From Sipunculus nudus (lineage: Eukaryota; Annelida; Sipuncula; Golfingiida; Sipunculidae): a stretch of DNA of 64,000 nucleotides. The position numbers were made by a program, and so were the translations under genes. Below, one piece after another: positions 56,824 to 62,800 of the stretch. Positions within the stretch are counted from its first letter, which is position 1. Each line of letters opens with the position of its first letter. The stretch covers positions 70,290,926 through 70,354,925 of the forward strand of contig CM049309.1 in NCBI GenBank assembly GCA_026874595.1, given 5' to 3'. The notes under the pieces were generated by a model, which did not search any database, was not told the origin of the DNA, and saw only the letters and a program-made list of their open reading frames with translations.

Positions 56824-59800
56824 GTATTACCTATTAAAAGACATTAACTGCCACCTTATCTGTTAATTTTGAGTGGTGGATTTTAAATAAGATTTGAATT
56901 TAAATATTCAGCACTACTTATTAAACTAGAACATCAGCAGAAGCTGACAAAAGCCCTCAGCCAAAAGAACAGTTTAAAGGTGTTTAAAGGTGGTAACAGT
57001 AACAAGTACTAAATATCTGTTCTCACATGGATGTATATCTGTACATGTCTCAGTTATAAATTTAAACTGGAGAGGTATGTACCATCATTCATAATTAATC
57101 CACCAAATGCTTCCTGAAAAATAAGCTTCTAAGTTTTATTCTATTATAAGCTCTGTGACCTAGAAAAGTAGGTCAAGGTCACCCATCTTCGAACTTGACC
57201 GAGATTTTGTCGATATACATCTTCACCAAAGAAATAAAATTCCTATTGTGAATCCTTTTAGAGATATCTCGCTCACAAGGCCAAAGTTGAAAAATCCAAG
57301 AAAAATTCATTAAAAATCAGAAATTGTAGGTGGCGCCCCCAAACTTGTGCAGCAGTTACAGACCATCAGTCCCTATGATCATAGTAAGTATTGTGAAAAT
57401 CCACCCAATGGTTCCTGAGAAATAAGCTTCTAAATGTTTTTTTCTATAATCAGCTCTGAAACGTAGAAAAATAGGTCAAGGTCACCCATCTTCGAACTTG
57501 ACCGAGATTTTGTCAATATACATCTTCACCATAAAAATAAAATTCCTACGGTGAATCCTTTTAGAGATATCCCGCTCACAAGCCCAAAGTTGAAAAATCT
57601 GATAAAAATTCATAAAAAATCAGAAATTGTAGGTGGCGCCACCAAACTTGTGTAGCAGGTACAGACTATCAGTCCAAATAATCATAGTAAGTTTTGTGAA
57701 AATCCACCAAATGATTCCTGAGTAATAAGCATCTAAGTGTTTTTCTATAATCAGCTCTAAAATGTAGAAAAATAGGTCAAGGTCACCCATCTTCGAACTT
57801 GACTGAGATTTTGTAGATATACATCTGTACCGAGGAAATAAAATTCTGACGGTGAATCCTTTTCCAGATATCCCGCTCACAAGGTAAAAGTTAACGGACG
57901 CTGGCCGGCATGCCGGACGGACGGACAGCTTGGGTGACGCCTAAGGGCTGAGGGCTAAAAAGTAATTTGAATTGTGGTAAACTAGATCTGTTAGTTTAGC
58001 CTATTGGATTTCAAATTAGAATTTTAAGGACAGAATAAGTATTCATAATTCAGACATTAATGAATATATAAATGGCAAAGTTTTAAGATTAATTTCACTT
58101 GAAATGAAGCAGGCTCAAATATTATTTAAATTAGTACTGTAGTAAACGGCTCTGACTTATGCCCGCTTTTTCATGAGACACACAATGTTATGAACACAGG
58201 GTTAAATATGAAGAGAATTTTAATAAATGCGCTGTCATTTATAATTCCTGATATGTCTTGCCATTCATGTAATGTGAATCAATTTGAAAAATTTTTTAAT
58301 TTAGACATGAATTTGATGTGTATACACTTCAAGTGTATGCTAAACAGCTTCTCCCTTACCCTTAAAAATGCAGATGTTATACATTTGTTTTCTTCATCAT
58401 TAGAATAAAGCTTTGCAGATTACATATTGTCACCCCTACACTACATTACAAACCACATTCAATAAAAAGTAAAAGCCTGCATTCAAATTAAGTATCAATG
58501 AAACACGACTGATTTAAAAACCAAATGTATCACAAAATTCCCAAAACATAAATGAAACTGGTATTGAATTATCAAGTGAAAGAATACAAATAAATTAAGC
58601 ACAAATGACATTCTCAAGATTGCACCAATTTACCCCATCATCTCCACATAAAAGTTTTACGTTTAATCTGACAGTGAGAAAAAGAAAACCACATTTGAGA
58701 TTCATTAAGCCTGCTGCCCACAAGTGATTTTGCTGCAATTTTTACAATGACCAGTTGCAGACAATTTGTGATCTTCTGCAACTGCTTGCCACATGCGGCA
58801 AAAAATTTGCAGACTTGAGATCATGGAGTTTTCCTGCATTGTTAATTGTTGAGACGATAAGCCTGACAAGATGGCGTCCACACAGGTAGAACTAGTTATA
58901 GAAATCAATTATTTGATATTTAGTCCCAAGTCACAGCCAATCACAGATACCCAATAGTTGCGTCACAAGTCCTGCTCACCAGTAATTCACATGCACTTTT
59001 AATAGGTGACAAATTGCAGATCCCTTGTAATTCAAGTCATATCACATCAGTTCACAGCAAAATCACCAGTTGGCGGCTGGATTTAAAACCTCCTGATTCC
59101 TGCAGCCACATATATTTCATGAAGGGAATCAGATGATAATCATTCAAAACATTCCAGCTGTATCATGTATGTAATCATGACAGATTTCCTGATCCAGGAA
59201 AAAAAAAACTCTTGGTTTCTATAAATGCTTACCTGGCATTGGACTGGTACCCACTGATAAAATAATCTCACATAAGTCTTTCAGGATGTTTATTTCTTTA
59301 CACAAAGTAATAAAATTTTTGTTTAAAAGATTAATGCAGTTATGGTTTATTACAGTATTTAAAGTTTATCAGATTGGTCACTATCTGAACTTACTTTTAG
59401 TGTTTTATAGACAGCTAGGCCTATCTGAACTTACTTGAAGTGTTTTCTAGACAGCTAGGCCAAGCATCATGTGAATGGTTGATAGATTTCTTATGTACTG
59501 AGAATAAATAGAGCTATGTCACATAGTAGCTAATGATGATGGATGAAATGGAGCCATTAAAAACAGTACCAAAAAATTTAAATATATAGTACTTATTAAT
59601 CATTTGTTTTAATCTTAGGACATTAATAAATGCAAAAGTTCATTTTCAGATTATTTTTTTATCAACTTTCATTCAAAGTAAAATCATATTGTATCACAGG
59701 CACAGCAAAATGCATTCATTAGGGGGTAACATAGTTAAAAGGAGTGGTTCTGAACTTTTTATTGTGAAGGGGAATTACTGGTCTGAGTCTGACTAAGATT

Positions 59801-62800
59801 GATATTTGATTGATTATGGTTTAATCAACACTTACCAGATCTACTGTGAGCTTTATGCCTAACAGTTCCTGCTATGTCAGCTTGCAAGCAAAGACATATC
59901 ACTTGAAACTATGTAAATACATTGTGGTGCTTTTTACCCGACCATCACTTATAAAAAATCCAAAATTGAAAACTGAGAACTGAAATAATTAAGAGTTAAT
60001 TTGAAATTTTCACAAGAATAAAATTTTTGTTCTGAAAGACAAATGTTTATTGATTGGAGATATTAGACTAATATTTACTCCAAGTCACGGTGCATGTGTG
60101 TGGTGCTCAGTTTACAATTAACACATTGAATCACACCAAATATATATAAAACACACTGTTTACATATATTCATATGAGGTATTTGACATAATGAGTGCCC
60201 TGGGTGCTCTCAAAATTATATTTATAGAATATTTTTTAAACTCCAAAAAGCACACTGCCTGTGCTGTTCCAGGTTTAGATATAACCTTTTTTTAGGATTC
60301 TGGGGAAACTTTTAGTGTTAATTTAGGGAAAATTTCCTTTCCTTAGCCAATATTTACTGGCCAGGGACACCCTGAAATAATTTCACACATCAAAATCATC
60401 AAGCCAGGTGGTATAATGGTGATCATAAGAACTATCAAAGTTTTTCAATAGAGAATGGCTCATCCATTCCATTTTCTTAAAGAAATCTCTAAAAAATCCA
60501 TGGGGGGTGCTGTTACAGTAGGGGCACTCATTATGTTGCATATGTACATATATATAAGAAACACACTGCAATGGTACAATATTACACAATTAATATCTAT
60601 TATTATTAAGATACTAAAATCATACAAAACTAGAACCAGGATCAGAAACTCACCAGCATGCTCAGGGGATGGAGTTCTCACAGGTTCATCTAAAAACAAT
60701 TGAAATGGGTACGACCAAAGTCATACTAAACCTAAGGAAAGCAATTGCCATTTCCTCTGCACAGCAATAAAACAGGAAACATTTACACTCCACAAATTTT
60801 GTGAATAAAGACTGATCATGAAATTTCTGGCATAAATCAAAATATTATCAAGTTACCATAAATACACCTAACTGAAATCTATGGTTTACTTAAAATAGTA
60901 CTGTTTATTTTCATTTCAGTCATGCTAATGCTTCAAATACTATGATACAATTAATTCTGCTGCCAAAATGAGACAAATTCTGACTTCCACAAGAAAAACT
61001 GACACATGAATAATTGCTTATTGCATCTATGCACTAGATTTTCAGATAACTTTCTTAATGCTTATTTCTTATATAGTTTCAAAGGAAAATACTCATGGGA
61101 GTGATTACATAATATGAAAATGAAGAATTTTTAATTTTAATGCTCACAATTTACTTTTTTTTTAAACTAAAACTTTACTAGTCTGGTCTAGGTAAAAAAA
61201 AAGTTTACTAGTCAGGTCTAGGTGATTGAAAATAGATGAATTAGAAATTTCCTGTTTTATTGTGTTTTAGTAATGTTAGTATTGTGGATATAATATAAAT
61301 AACGAATGAATAATAAATTATGACTATGTGTATAAAAGGCAGTTTCTACAAAAGCCATTAGGGCTAATTAAGCATACAGTTTCCATGATAGCATCATATT
61401 TTCATGCAAAACACATGCATTATAAAAAGGAATATTAGGAACTGAAAAGAATAATGCATGCAGGGAGATTTACTACTTCATATGTTATGAGACAGTGGGA
61501 CCTACAGAGACACAGAAGACAGTTATTATTACTTAAAATGTTCTGTTATTATTCTGAGATTCTCCAAATCTATACTTCACTGTTTTTACAAATGGAACAC
61601 ATTTTAAGGTCACAGAGTCCTATGAATATTCATAGGCACATCAACCATGAACAAACACCCCAGGGGTAAACAGTTTGGCTAATCCTGATTGGCTGTGTGT
61701 CATAAGACCTTTCAAGTTTGATAGGTGTGACATTTAAAATGCTCAGGGAAAGAAGTATATTTCAATGCCAGCTGTAGAGATATCAAAATGAAATCCAAAT
61801 GCATTGCGATTGAAATTGACACTTTGCAGAATCAGGTACCCATGATTATGGCTCTGTTGGCTTTAGTTTGTGGGCTTTGAAATCTACGCCCCACAATAAA
61901 TACACCAGCGCTGTAGGGAGAAATGGAGTGAAAAGCACAATATAGTCCATTCAGACATGCTGTATAAGAATGATTTCAAAGCATTTTACATAAATATGGG
62001 TGTTTTGGTGGTAAGGATATCATGGTCTAAGTAGTACTTTGTAAACATGCACATGTGAACTGTACACAGAAGCTGTTTCCTTGAAATGTAACAAATTCTG
62101 ATTCTGAAGTTTGACAGCTGAGATAAATAGTCAATTCCAAACTGGAAGAGGTTCATTTTGAGTTGAAGGAGGGGGGAGGGGTTGACATTTTCATAGGAGC
62201 ATGTGACCTTGAATAAGGCTTCAATGACATCATTTTCTGATTACAAGAATCACACAAGACCAAACCAACCTGTTTCAATAGGTGATGGTGCTGGCTCTGT
62301 CACAGCAAATAAAAGATGAGCAAATAATTACAAGTTAGTAGGCTGGACTATACCTATATATGATACAAGCAACACTCTGTGTCTGTACACTGTTACACAT
62401 CTTCTGGTTTAATGTATATCTTCCATGTTTCATCTTCTGTAAGAATATTTTTACTGATATTTCTGCTGATATTATATCTGCACTAAATCAATTCATTTGA
62501 GAAGCAACAAATTCCAGAATATAAAATGAATAATTTATGATTCTAAAATGTCATAATAAATTATACACACAAAATAAATAAAAAATAAACATGTGCTTGT
62601 GGCTTCAGCATGAAATAAATGACTACTAATAAATTCAGTTTTGAAAATAAAAGAAAGTTTGCTGTTACTTTATCATTTTAACTACATGGCCTCAGCAAAT
62701 TAATTATAGAAAATTTATAAAAAATGCTGCAGAGATCAAACATAAACATCTACACTAGGCTTGAAAATAACCAAACTATAAAAAGAATATGGGGTGAAAA

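Noticed and set aside
58705..58908. A 67-codon minus-strand frame
   Set aside because: Lies inside the possible MITE at 58711-59080 and shows no PLAT similarity.
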